A stretch of DNA of 15,900 nucleotides, from positions 1-15,900 of the forward strand of contig CAJPTT010000009.1 of NCBI GenBank assembly GCA_905373565.1, read 5' to 3'. Under the pieces are notes generated by a model that was given only the letters and a program-made list of their open reading frames with translations, searched no databases and was not told the DNA's origin. Each line of letters begins with the position of its first letter. Positions within the stretch are counted from its first letter, which is position 1. The position numbers and the translations under genes are program-made. Positions 7,862-15,122 of this stretch are shown here, piece by piece. The DNA comes from an uncultured Treponema sp. Its GTDB lineage: Bacteria > Spirochaetota > Spirochaetia > Treponematales > Treponemataceae.

Positions 7862-7902
7862 ATTTTACTCCTAACCATTTTTTAAGAAAATGACAGTTTA
7901 TG

Positions 7903-7931
7903 ATTATAGAAAGTTTTATCCGTTTTAGCAA
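7903..7931 (-). promoter_or_regulatory. Promoter of gltX-glyQS
   Basis: On the minus strand TTGCTA (7926-7931) is followed by exactly 17 bp and a consensus TATAAT (7903-7908). Transcription would start near 7896, giving a 35-nt leader with the AGGAGT ribosome site. The leader is too short for a T-box or other tRNA-sensing element. Confidence 0.65.
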
Positions 7932-8001
7932 GGGTTGAACTTCAGGGGCATACCCTGCGTTTGCCCGGACACTGCAACCGTACCAACCTGCCGTAATCTG
8001 C

Positions 8002-8030
8002 TTTACAAAAGGAACCTAATATGTTATAGT
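8002..8030 (+). promoter_or_regulatory. Promoter of tRNA-Leu
   Basis: TTTACA (8002-8007), a 17-bp spacer and TATAGT (8025-8030) give a near-consensus promoter. The predicted start is near 8037, about 7 nt before the mature tRNA 5' end at 8044, the short leader expected for a tRNA gene. Confidence 0.7.
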
Positions 8031-8043
8031 GCTCTCCTTGAGA

Positions 8044-8127
8044 GCCGGCGTGGTGAAATTGGTATACACGATAGACTCAAAATCTATTGGGGGCAACTCC
8101 GTAAGGGTTCAAGTCCCTTCGCCGGCA
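8044..8127 (+). tRNA. tRNA-Leu (CAA anticodon)
   Basis: 84-nt class II tRNA. The acceptor stem GCCGGCG pairs with CGCCGGC, with discriminator A at 8127. The anticodon stem ATAGA/TCTAT encloses the loop CTCAAAA, giving anticodon CAA for UUG codons. A long variable arm (GGGGGCAACTCCGT region) and the T-arm AAGGG-TTCAAGT-CCCTT complete the leucine-type fold. CCA is not encoded (the tRNA is followed by TGT). No intrinsic terminator separates it from the next gene, 81 bp downstream. Confidence 0.97.
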
Positions 8128-8167
8128 TGTTTTTCAATTTACCGATTTGTCGTTATCAACCTTCAAT

Positions 8168-8205
8168 TATTTAGACTACTAAATATTAACACTACTAAAA
8201 GTTAA
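8168..8205. repeat. Palindrome and direct repeat before the MtnA-like gene
   Basis: TATTTAG-ACTA-CTAAATA (8168-8185) is a perfect 7-4-7 hyphenated palindrome. It abuts TTAAC-N10-GTTAA (8186-8205). The motif ACTACTAAA occurs twice, 16 bp apart (8175 and 8191). The whole block ends 3 nt before the ATG at 8209 and replaces a Shine-Dalgarno. It could be a dimeric repressor site or a weak RNA hairpin; AT-rich chance symmetry is possible. Confidence 0.4.
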
Positions 8206-8208
8206 ATT

Positions 8209-9261
8209 ATGGAACGAAAAGACACAGGACTCGCATTTTTATTGCAATACGAAAATGTTGCATGGTATGAAAATGGACGCGTAAGAATCCTCGACCGGCG
8301 CATCTATCCCGAAAAAGTAACGTATGTCGAATGTTCTTCATGGCAGGAAGTCCGGCAGGCAATTGCCGATATGGTAACCCAAAGCGCTGGGCCGTATACC
8401 GCTGCCGCGATGGGGATGGCGCTTGCCGCATATCAAGTACGGAATGAAGGGGCTGAAAAGCAGCGGCGTTTCCTTGAAGAGGCTGCGCAGGGGCTTGCCC
8501 ATGCCCGTCCGACGACGGCAAACAGAATGGGACAGATTACTGCAGGGTGTCTTGCAGAGGCTGAAGATGCTTTGAACGCGGGACAAGATGCAGTAACCGC
8601 CCTTTTTAACGCCGCAATAGGCTCGCTTAACCGGCGCTACGGTATGATGGAAAAGGTTGGAAGCTATCTTGCAGAGCTTTTCCCGCAAGGCGGCGGTGTT
8701 CTTACCCAGTGCTTTGGGGAAACGATTGTCGGGATGATGCTAAAAGCTGCCCGCACCCGTAACAATCCCGTTAAAATAATTTGTGCCGAAACGAGGCCGT
8801 TCTTGCAAGGCGCCCGTTTAACTGCAAGCTGCGCCGCCGATATGGGGTTTGATACCACCGTTATTACCGATAATATGGTTGCCTATATGATGCAGCAAGG
8901 GCAAGTTGATCTTTTTACTTCAGCAGCAGACACTATTGCGCAGGACGGGCATATCGCAAATAAAATCGGCACTTTTCAGATTGCCCTGCTTGCAGATATA
9001 TTCGATATACCGTACTATGTAACCGGCATACCGGATGCAGATAAGAAAAGCGCCGCAGATATCCGCATCGAACAGCGCAATCCTGAAGAAACGCTTTCGT
9101 GCCATGGAATGCGGCATACTCACCCTGCCGTTAAAGGCATCTACCCTGCATTCGATATTACACCGCCTCAGCTTATTAAAGGAATTGTAACCGATAAGGG
9201 AATATATCATCCCCAAGAACTCGGTGTATATTTTGATACACCTCAAGATCGGTTTTACTAG
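8209..9261 (+). CDS. MtnA-like isomerase of the eIF-2B alpha/beta/delta fold
   Basis: A 350-aa member of the family holding methylthioribose-1-phosphate isomerase (MtnA), ribose-1,5-bisphosphate isomerase and eIF-2B regulatory subunits. It matches MtnA from end to end: VRILDRRIYPE near the N-terminus, ARPTTAN (99-105), ETRPFLQGARLTA (194-206), ITDNM (219-223) and DGHIANKIGT (246-255). The candidate catalytic Cys (C168, VLTQC) and Asp (D241) are kept. However, the phosphate-binding RGAPAIG of true MtnA is replaced by QSAGPYT (58-64), HCNTG by QCFGE, and GADRI by AADTI. A different aldose-1-phosphate substrate, or loss of activity, is therefore possible. No methionine-salvage genes are nearby. 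The start lacks a Shine-Dalgarno. The DUF2804-like gene follows 9 bp later. Confidence 0.75.
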   Translation: MERKDTGLAFLLQYENVAWYENGRVRILDRRIYPEKVTYVECSSWQEVRQAIADMVTQSAGPYTAAAMGMALAAYQVRNEGAEKQRRFLEEAAQGLAHARPTTANRMGQITAGCLAEAEDALNAGQDAVTALFNAAIGSLNRRYGMMEKVGSYLAELFPQGGGVLTQCFGETIVGMMLKAARTRNNPVKIICAETRPFLQGARLTASCAADMGFDTTVITDNMVAYMMQQGQVDLFTSAADTIAQDGHIANKIGTFQIALLADIFDIPYYVTGIPDADKKSAADIRIEQRNPEETLSCHGMRHTHPAVKGIYPAFDITPPQLIKGIVTDKGIYHPQELGVYFDTPQDRFY

Positions 9262-9270
9262 GTTATTATT

Positions 9271-10347
9271 ATGGATAATATACAAAAAGTTCCCTACACC
9301 CGCATTATTACTCCTGCGCCTCGCCGCCCTGTTGAAAATTCAATACCGCTGTTCGGATCGTATTCGGGAATGTTCCATACCTTTGATATACGGGGCCTAA
9401 AAAAACCGTTTGGAAATTTACCGCTTCCTTCCTTCATAACGGATACCCGCATAACCGACACGTTGCGTCTCCTTTTTTGCGACGATAATCTTATCGGGGA
9501 AATTGAATTTTTTTACGGCGGATATTTTGCCTTTATGGTAACAACTCTGTGGAATCGGAAAACAAACCACCAGCTTGCGTACCGGCAGCTTTTGCCGCTC
9601 GGTTTTGTTCATCTGCCTAAATACATTGCCTACAGCGTTGCAACTTGTCGGGTTAAACGGCGGTATATTCGTATCTTTTCCCGTCTTTCCAAAGGGATGC
9701 TCTACGCAGATTTTGACTTTCTTGCTGCCAACGATCGGCCGTCATGCGAGGGGCGGCTCGATTTTGATTCGCGTTCGCCGCAATGCACCGACTATTCCGC
9801 AGTTATTCCCTCTTTTGTGAGCCGCCGATGCCAAGCCGTGTATTTTCGGTCATTTGCGGTAAACGGGTGGGTTTCTTTCGGGCATAATCAAGATATACAA
9901 TTGAGTAACACAAACGGGGTCGGCTTTTTAGATTTTAGAAAAACGTATACGCCGCTTCGGACAAAACGGAGCGTTGTTATCGGACTGGGCTTTATCGAGG
10001 GTACGCAGGTTTCTTTTCATTTAAGCAATTCCATCGCTCCGGACAGCTATAGCTATAACGACAATATTCTATTTTATGGTGGAAAACGCATCCCGTTACC
10101 GCCGGTACGTATTACATACCCATTCGGTTCTTCCAAGAATTGGATTATCCAAGACACCGAAAGCATGGTAGATTTAACCTTTACGCCCTGTGCAATTTCG
10201 CAGCGGAACTTGAATATACTCGTATGGCGGCGGGATTATAAAACCGTTTACGGCACGTTTGAAGGTTCTATTTTAATTGAAGACGGCGTTGCACTCAAAT
10301 TGAAAGGATTTCCCGGTATTGCAAAAAAAGTTTGGATGAGGATGTAA
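9271..10347 (+). CDS. DUF2804-like protein of unknown function
   Basis: A 358-aa protein with no signal peptide or membrane helix. The second half resembles the DUF2804 family as I remember it: NGWVSFGHNQD, GLGFIEG, a YNDNILFYGGKRIPLPPV segment, then NWIIQDTESMVDLTFTP and, near the end, VYGTFEGSILIEDGVALKLKG. The many beta-type segments with W, F and Y at turns suggest a beta-rich fold. No catalytic motif is recognisable and no function should be assigned. It is 9 bp behind the MtnA-like gene with only a weak TAGG-type ribosome site, so co-expression and translational coupling are likely. A downstream AT-rich inverted repeat may end the transcript. The family call needs a profile search. Confidence 0.6.
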   Translation: MDNIQKVPYTRIITPAPRRPVENSIPLFGSYSGMFHTFDIRGLKKPFGNLPLPSFITDTRITDTLRLLFCDDNLIGEIEFFYGGYFAFMVTTLWNRKTNHQLAYRQLLPLGFVHLPKYIAYSVATCRVKRRYIRIFSRLSKGMLYADFDFLAANDRPSCEGRLDFDSRSPQCTDYSAVIPSFVSRRCQAVYFRSFAVNGWVSFGHNQDIQLSNTNGVGFLDFRKTYTPLRTKRSVVIGLGFIEGTQVSFHLSNSIAPDSYSYNDNILFYGGKRIPLPPVRITYPFGSSKNWIIQDTESMVDLTFTPCAISQRNLNILVWRRDYKTVYGTFEGSILIEDGVALKLKGFPGIAKKVWMRM

Positions 10348-10354
10348 GGGTATC

Positions 10355-10380
10355 TCTAAAAATCCGACCAAGTTTTTAGA
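10355..10380. terminator. Weak bidirectional hairpin between convergent genes
   Basis: TCTAAAAA (10355-10362) pairs with TTTTTAGA (10373-10380) around a 10-nt loop, between the DUF2804-like gene (+) and the outer-membrane gene (-). The stem is AT-only apart from one pair and has no separate T-tract, so it is a poor intrinsic terminator. Its position is right for one serving both strands. Confidence 0.35.
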
Positions 10381-10396
10381 AGCTCTCATACATTTA

Positions 10397-12013
10397 CCGT
10401 ATGGCATACGTAACTCCTGTATAAATATCTACGGCATGTCCTTTCCGTTTACCGGTTACAATTGTCCAGTTAAGGCCGGCACTCAGTTCAAGATTTTTTA
10501 TGACCGTATAAGAACCGTTCAGCGATAGCGTATGGAAATACGACGGATTCGCGGACGGTGTTTTTGCTCGTGCAAGCGGGTCGTACTGCTTAGCGGACGG
10601 ATAGTAGACATCTTGCTCAGGGTCTTTAAAGAACAAATCCTCGTTTTCCCCCTTTACTAAAAAGCGGTAGCGGAGTTTTGCGCCGTATCGTTTCAGCTGC
10701 GTTAATGCAATCTGTAAAAAGCCGCCCATCGTATCCGGGCCATAAGGATTGGCAAGCCACATCATAATATAGTCGTCCGTTTTTCCGGCAGGGGCAACGG
10801 AATCCTTTCTACGATGATACAGACTGATCCGTTTATTTTCCATAATGTACATCCATGGGTTCGCATACAAAAACTCTCCCGTTACGGAAAGGTGTCCGAA
10901 TGAAAAAGGATGGATATATTCGATACCGGCTAAACCGCCGAGACTGTTGGGAATATTCCGCGCATCGGGGAAATTTTTCAATTCATAATGGGTTTGAAAT
11001 TGATTTTGTCCGTATTGCCCGTAGATTCTTAAACCGCGTACCGGTACGATATCGACACCGATACCGAGTTGACAGCCTACACTTGAAGCGGAAGGTTTTC
11101 CGTTAAAGGTATCTTCACGCCATCCGAAGTAATTATGAAAAATCATCATCGGGTTCAAATACTTAGGGTCAAAAGGAGCGTTCACTATGACGCCTTCGTA
11201 TAATCGGACGGAAATCCAATCCAATGGGCGAACCGCCGCTTCGTGCGAAAATACAAAGCGGGTAGGCTCAAGTTCCGTTACGGTAAGGGATAACCGAAGT
11301 TTTTTATAGAACACAGCCGCCGACATATAATCCAACCGATCTACCGCATCGGCAAGCAGCATACTGCCCGCCAACGACCTGCCGACATTCAATCGTCCCC
11401 GTCCGATGGTAAAAACACCGTAGCGGCCGCCTAGTGTTATGTTTGCTTGATGAGGAAAACCTGCATCCACAGCGCTTCCTTCTAACGGAAGGTTCGTGTA
11501 CGGATAAGATAGACCGGCAGCCTGATAGTTTTTCTTTATGCTAAGATCGGCAAAGAAATTCACGTAGGGGGTAAACATCAGCTGCATCGGAACGGATATA
11601 ACGGCAGGGGTTCTGTTATAACGCAAAAAACCGTCGAGGCGAATTTCGTTTTTCCTTCCATGGACATATTGCCCTTGCAGCGAAAAAACACCGTTTATAT
11701 CGAACGCAAAATATTTTTTGTTCACTAAAAACGGATGATCGGAAAAATAGTTCTGCATTAGACCGTACAACGATTCACTTGCCTGCGGTATCTTTGCAGT
11801 CTCGAAAGAAGAAAAATATTCGGACAATTCGCCTTTTGAAAGCGGTTGCCGGTCGGCAAGAGTTGCTTGCCGTGATTCAACGGAAAGAATGTGCATTGCA
11901 TCGTAAATCCAGTGTCGGTTTTCTACAAACAGCGCATAAGGCGTATCTGCAAAGCATAGAGCGGAAAGCAGCAGCCATAATGCAATGGCAATAATTGAAG
12001 AAACCCGCTTCAT
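10397..12013 (-). CDS. Predicted outer-membrane beta-barrel, possibly Wzi-like
   Basis: Protein of about 539 aa with a type I signal peptide (MKRVSS, a hydrophobic run, cleavage likely after CFA). A helical N-terminal region follows (WIYDAMHILSVESRQ, LSKGELSEYFSSFE), then a long series of alternating amphipathic strands rich in aromatic and Gly residues. A helical plug followed by an approximately 18-strand barrel is the layout of Wzi/capsule-assembly proteins; this is a resemblance, not an identification. The extreme C-terminus (YTGVTYAIR) lacks the usual terminal Phe. The frame runs upstream to 12322, but ATG 12013 has AGGAG 7 nt before it, begins the signal peptide, and overlaps the upstream glycosyltransferase stop as ATGA. 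The stop codon is adjacent at 10394-10396. The pairing suggests export or display of a glycan or glycolipid. Confidence 0.65.
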
Positions 12014-13173
12014 TTTCTTTCTCCTTCGTTTTGAGGACATTGAAATTGATGGATAAAATCGGCAATAGGTTCCAAGCCGTTTTGAATATGCATCGTGTCG
12101 ATTTTCTTTTCTATAGAACGCAATAAGGAATCGTCGGCTATTAGTTCTTTTACTTTTTTTATTATCTTTCTCGGTTTTGGAATATACCAACCAAGGTTGT
12201 TGTTTACGACATAGAGCATATTGCCGAGTTCTTGCCCGCGTACATAGCTTGCAAGGATTAACGGTTTGCCGGCAGACAACGTTTCCATAACGGTTGCAGG
12301 GCCGCTTTTGGTGATAACACAATCGGACACATTAATGAAGTCGGGCATACAGGAAACAAAACCGAATACCTGAATATTGCTAATTTGCGTCGTTTTAAGC
12401 AGGATTTCCAACTGCGTTTTTAGCACTTTATTTTTACCGCAAATAACGATTAAATGAGCAGGGCATCGCTGAAAAATAAACGCATTGACAATAGCAAGCG
12501 TTGCTTTTAAGCCTTCGCCGCCGCCGACAGCCAATACTATTTTTTTATCAAGCGGGATACCGTGTCTTTTCTTAGCGGTGATTTTTTCCTCAGTCGTATA
12601 GCGTCGGTCAAAATTCCGTGAAAGCATAATAGGAAATTGATGTACTCCTTGCGGTTTAAAACCATAACATTCGATAGCTTCTTTTTGCAGCTTTTGAGAA
12701 AAGACGATGAGCTCGGTGTTTTTTGTATAAAACCATAAGGGATGCGCAGTGAACGGATCCATCACAATGGAAATTAAAGGGATAGCGGGGTTTACCCTAT
12801 CGATCGCAATCCGAGCAAGCGGAATGAGTATTTCGTGCAGACAAACCAATTTGGTTATTTTTTCGGCTTTAAGAAATTCTATCAGATTCCGTACAATAAA
12901 CGGGCGCAACAGCCATCTGCAAAAATTTAAAACGGTTTTTGATTTTGTTAATTGATAAAATGCGACGTAGCCAAGTTCAAAGTAATTTGAAGTTGCAAGA
13001 TATCCTTTTTCAAAAAAAATGCGCGATATTCTATTTTGTTCTTTAAATCCGTTTTTAGGAATATATGCAGCGTCATGCGTGTGTTTTTCCGTCAAGCGAT
13101 CTATCAATGCGTTTGCACCCGATATATGCCCGCCGCCTGTTTTTAGATATAAAAAACCGATACGTTGTTTCAT
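12010..13173 (-). CDS. MGDG-synthase/MurG-type glycosyltransferase (GT28 fold)
   Basis: A 387-aa GT-B glycosyltransferase. The N-terminal half starts with FLYLKTGGGHISGANALIDRL, the glycine-rich GGGH-x-S-x-A motif of monogalactosyl-diacylglycerol synthase and processive diacylglycerol glucosyltransferases. The C-terminal half has VLAVGGGEGLKATLAI and the nucleotide-sugar site VSDCVITKSGPATVMETLSAGKPLIL. It probably adds a sugar from a UDP donor to a lipid acceptor at the membrane face; sugar and acceptor are unknown. The frame reaches a TTG at 13209, but the ATG at 13173 sits just before the first conserved strand and the promoter -10 lies between them. No Shine-Dalgarno precedes ATG 13173, which may be read from a leaderless mRNA. 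Its TGA overlaps the ATG of the barrel gene, so the two are translationally coupled. Confidence 0.82.
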   Translation of the reverse strand: MKQRIGFLYLKTGGGHISGANALIDRLTEKHTHDAAYIPKNGFKEQNRISRIFFEKGYLATSNYFELGYVAFYQLTKSKTVLNFCRWLLRPFIVRNLIEFLKAEKITKLVCLHEILIPLARIAIDRVNPAIPLISIVMDPFTAHPLWFYTKNTELIVFSQKLQKEAIECYGFKPQGVHQFPIMLSRNFDRRYTTEEKITAKKRHGIPLDKKIVLAVGGGEGLKATLAIVNAFIFQRCPAHLIVICGKNKVLKTQLEILLKTTQISNIQVFGFVSCMPDFINVSDCVITKSGPATVMETLSAGKPLILASYVRGQELGNMLYVVNNNLGWYIPKPRKIIKKVKELIADDSLLRSIEKKIDTMHIQNGLEPIADFIHQFQCPQNEGERK

Positions 13174-13180
13174 TGTAAAT

Positions 13181-13209
13181 ACTATATCAAAAACCTCTCT
13201 TAAATACAA
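13181..13209 (-). promoter_or_regulatory. Promoter of the glycosyltransferase gene, leaderless placement
   Basis: On the minus strand TTGTAT (13204-13209), a 17-bp spacer and TATAGT (13181-13186) with an upstream TGA (extended -10) end 7 nt before the ATG at 13173. The expected start falls at or within two bases of the start codon. Confidence 0.5.
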
Positions 13210-13210
13210 T

Positions 13211-13244
13211 CAACATACCCCGACGCGAGCGTCGGGGTATGTTG
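13211..13244. repeat. Perfect 34-bp palindrome (REP-like unit 1)
   Basis: CAACATACCCCGACGC (13211-13226) is followed by GA and then its exact reverse complement GCGTCGGGGTATGTTG (13229-13244). It lies between two divergent genes, so it is unlikely to be a terminator of either. It shares the core CGACGC-RA-GCGTCGGGGTAT with a second unit 26 bp away. Confidence 0.75.
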
Positions 13245-13269
13245 TTCTCATAAGGTGGTTGCAGTCGGC

Positions 13270-13310
13270 TTTAATACCCTTCGTTACGACGCAAGCGTCG
13301 GGGTATTAAA
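13270..13310. repeat. Bulged palindrome (REP-like unit 2)
   Basis: TTTAATACCC (13270-13279) pairs with GGGTATTAAA (13301-13310), and CGACGC (13287-13292) pairs with GCGTCG (13295-13300) around AA. A 7-nt TTCGTTA (13280-13286) is inserted only in the left arm. The right half repeats that of unit 1 for the core GCGTCGGGGTAT. Two related but not identical units side by side suggest a dispersed intergenic repeat. The 231-bp gap 13174-13404 holds these units and two promoters, and no gene. Confidence 0.7.
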
Positions 13311-13369
13311 CCCTCCGCACGAATCAATGAAGGCGAAGCTCTGTAAGTAATTTGCCGTGAGTCTAAAAG

Positions 13370-13398
13370 TTGCATTTATTTATAAAAAAGAGTATCAT
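13370..13398 (+). promoter_or_regulatory. Promoter of tyrS, leaderless placement
   Basis: TTGCAT (13370-13375), a 17-bp spacer and TATCAT (13393-13398) end 6 nt before the ATG at 13405, so transcription should begin on or beside the start codon. No Shine-Dalgarno is present at this distance. Confidence 0.5.
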
Positions 13399-13404
13399 CC
13401 GGCT

Positions 13405-14625
13405 ATGAATAAAGCTTTACAGACGTTAATAGACCGCGGATTTTTTCAGCAATGCACCAATGTGGAAGCGCTGTCCGCGTTAATGGATAAGGGGCCGGTT
13501 ACGTTTTACATCGGTACCGACCCTACCGGCGGTAGTTTGCATATCGGGCACCTCGTACCTCAATTTGCGCTTCGGCATTTACGCGATGCGGGGCATATCG
13601 GTATTGCGCTGCTCGGCGGCGGCACGGGACGCATCGGCGACCCTTCGGGGAAAACGGAGATGCGTAAAATGCTGGACTATCAACAGCTTGATGAAAATGT
13701 TGAAAAAATAAAAACTCAGCTTGACCGCTTTATCGGATTTGACGGAAAAACGGCTTTCTCTGAAAACAATAAAAACTGGCTGGCCGATTTAAACTATATC
13801 GATTTTCTTCGGGACATCGGCTCCTGTTTTTCGGTCAACAAGATGCTTTCGTTTGAGGCGTACAAGATACGGATGGAAACGGGACTGTCTTTTCTTGAGT
13901 TTAACTATCAACTGCTGCAAAGCTATGACTTTTTAATGCTGCATCAAAAACATCACTGCTGTCTGCAAATAGGCGGAGATGATCAGTGGGGTAATATCGT
14001 CGCAGGAGTTGACCTCGTTCGCCGCAAAACCGGCGATGAGGTGTTCGGACTTACCTTTCCGCTCATTACCCGCAGCGACGGTAAAAAAATGGGGAAGAGC
14101 GAAAAAGGCGCGCTCTTTTTAAACAAAGAGATGACCCCCGTATTCGACTTTTTCCAGTATTGGCGGAATGTTGACGACGCCGACGTGCGCCGTTTTATGC
14201 TGCTGTTTACCTTTTTGCCGATCGAAGAGATTGACCGTATCTGCGCCGGCAATATCAATGAGGCGAAAGAACGGCTCGCATGGGAAGTTACCAAAGAAAT
14301 ACACGGGAAGGATGAAGCAGACACGGCGCTTGCCGGCGCTAAAGCCGCATTCGGCGGCGGCGGCGACAAAAGCGCAATGCCGACCGTAGAAATGAACCGT
14401 ACCGTTTTTGAGCAGGGAATTTCGATTGTCGATTTATATGTGCAAAGCGGCTTATGCGCCACTAAAAGCGATGCCCGCCGTTTAATAGAGCAGGGTGGAG
14501 CCATTGTCGCAGGAGAATCGGTTACCGACTTTAAAGCCGTCATTACCGCTGCCGCCTTGGACAAAACAGGAGAGCTTATTCTCCGCGCCGGTAAAAAGCG
14601 GTTTAGCCGTATTGTTACCCGCTAA
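13405..14625 (+). CDS. tyrS: Tyrosyl-tRNA synthetase
   Basis: Class I synthetase charging tRNA-Tyr, 406 aa. The Rossmann domain shows FYIGTDPTGGSLHIGHL with the HIGH signature at residues 46-49, GDPSGKTEMR (78-87), and the tyrosine/ATP-site block QIGGDDQWGNI (188-198). The KMSKS-type loop is KMGKS at 228-232. The C-terminal S4-like RNA-binding domain (about 335-406) includes SGLCATKSDARRLIEQGG. The frame is open to a GTG at 13357, but family proteins start near MNKALQTLIDRGF and the promoter lies inside the longer version, so ATG 13405 is chosen. It has no Shine-Dalgarno. A strong terminator begins 22 bp after the stop. Confidence 0.97.
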   Translation: MNKALQTLIDRGFFQQCTNVEALSALMDKGPVTFYIGTDPTGGSLHIGHLVPQFALRHLRDAGHIGIALLGGGTGRIGDPSGKTEMRKMLDYQQLDENVEKIKTQLDRFIGFDGKTAFSENNKNWLADLNYIDFLRDIGSCFSVNKMLSFEAYKIRMETGLSFLEFNYQLLQSYDFLMLHQKHHCCLQIGGDDQWGNIVAGVDLVRRKTGDEVFGLTFPLITRSDGKKMGKSEKGALFLNKEMTPVFDFFQYWRNVDDADVRRFMLLFTFLPIEEIDRICAGNINEAKERLAWEVTKEIHGKDEADTALAGAKAAFGGGGDKSAMPTVEMNRTVFEQGISIVDLYVQSGLCATKSDARRLIEQGGAIVAGESVTDFKAVITAAALDKTGELILRAGKKRFSRIVTR

Positions 14626-14647
14626 CAAGAGCGATAGTCAATATATA

Positions 14648-14692
14648 AAAAAGGCTGTCATAAAAGTCCGGTGCTTTTAAGACAGCCTTTTT
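14648..14692. terminator. Bidirectional intrinsic terminator (tyrS / hemerythrin)
   Basis: AAAAAGGCTGTC (14648-14659) pairs perfectly with GACAGCCTTTTT (14681-14692). After one A-A mismatch the stem continues with TAAAAG/CTTTTA (14661-14666 and 14674-14679), leaving a 7-nt loop. The stem has T-rich tracts after it on both strands, so it can terminate tyrS from the left and the hemerythrin gene from the right. Confidence 0.88.
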
Positions 14693-14697
14693 CATTT

Positions 14698-15111
14698 TTA
14701 TTTTTTTACTGAAAAATAGTGCTGAGCCCATGCCTTATCATCAATCAAAATGTGATTAAACAACCAATCGCGTAAAAAACGTACAAATGAGTTGGGAACA
14801 AATTGTTTGCCGTTTTTATAGGCATTGACGGATTTTAAAATTTCTTTAACGAACAGCTCATGTTTTTGTTTGTGCTCCTTTAATCCCGGATAATTGATTT
14901 CTTCCATTATAGCTTCTTCATCTTTAAAATGAATCATTACATACTCAACTAATTCTTTCATCACGCTTTTAAACGTTTCTTCCAGTTCGGTTTTTTCCCC
15001 AAGACACGCATTATATAAGCTATTAATTAAATCTACTAAGTGGCGATGCTGTTTATCTACATGCGGAACTCCAACATCATAGCTGACATCCCACGAAACA
15101 AATTTCTCCAT
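14698..15111 (-). CDS. Bacteriohemerythrin (single-domain O2-binding protein)
   Basis: A 137-aa stand-alone hemerythrin: a four-helix bundle binding O2 at a non-haem di-iron centre in the cytosol. All seven expected ligands are present: H22 (VDKQH), H61 and E65 (HFKDE), H80 and H84 (HKQKH), and H120 and D125 (H-x4-D in NHILIDD). The N-terminal WDVSYDVGVPHVDKQH is typical of prokaryotic single-domain members. Two ATG codons are adjacent (15114, 15111); AGGAG (15118-15122) is 3 nt from the first and 6 nt from the second, so 15111 is preferred. A perfect inverted repeat overlaps its promoter. In an anaerobic or microaerophilic host-associated organism a role in O2 scavenging, delivery or sensing is likely but unproven. 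Confidence 0.95.
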   Translation of the reverse strand: MEKFVSWDVSYDVGVPHVDKQHRHLVDLINSLYNACLGEKTELEETFKSVMKELVEYVMIHFKDEEAIMEEINYPGLKEHKQKHELFVKEILKSVNAYKNGKQFVPNSFVRFLRDWLFNHILIDDKAWAQHYFSVKK

Positions 15112-15122
15112 CATTAACTCCT

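Noticed and set aside
7862..7902. T-box or riboswitch before gltX
   Set aside because: The predicted leader is only about 35 nt, too short for such an element, and contains no terminator hairpin.
12014..12322. 103-residue N-terminal extension of the barrel gene
   Set aside because: It would be in-frame but lies over the glycosyltransferase coding region; the signal peptide and AGGAG site put the start at 12013.
13019..13309. 96-aa plus-strand frame crossing the REP-like units
   Set aside because: Mostly antisense to the glycosyltransferase start and runs through its promoter and the palindromes; no coding features.
13983..14564. 193-aa minus-strand reading frame
   Set aside because: Lies wholly antisense within tyrS, which has every synthetase motif; the translation is Ser/Pro-rich low-complexity typical of a shadow frame.
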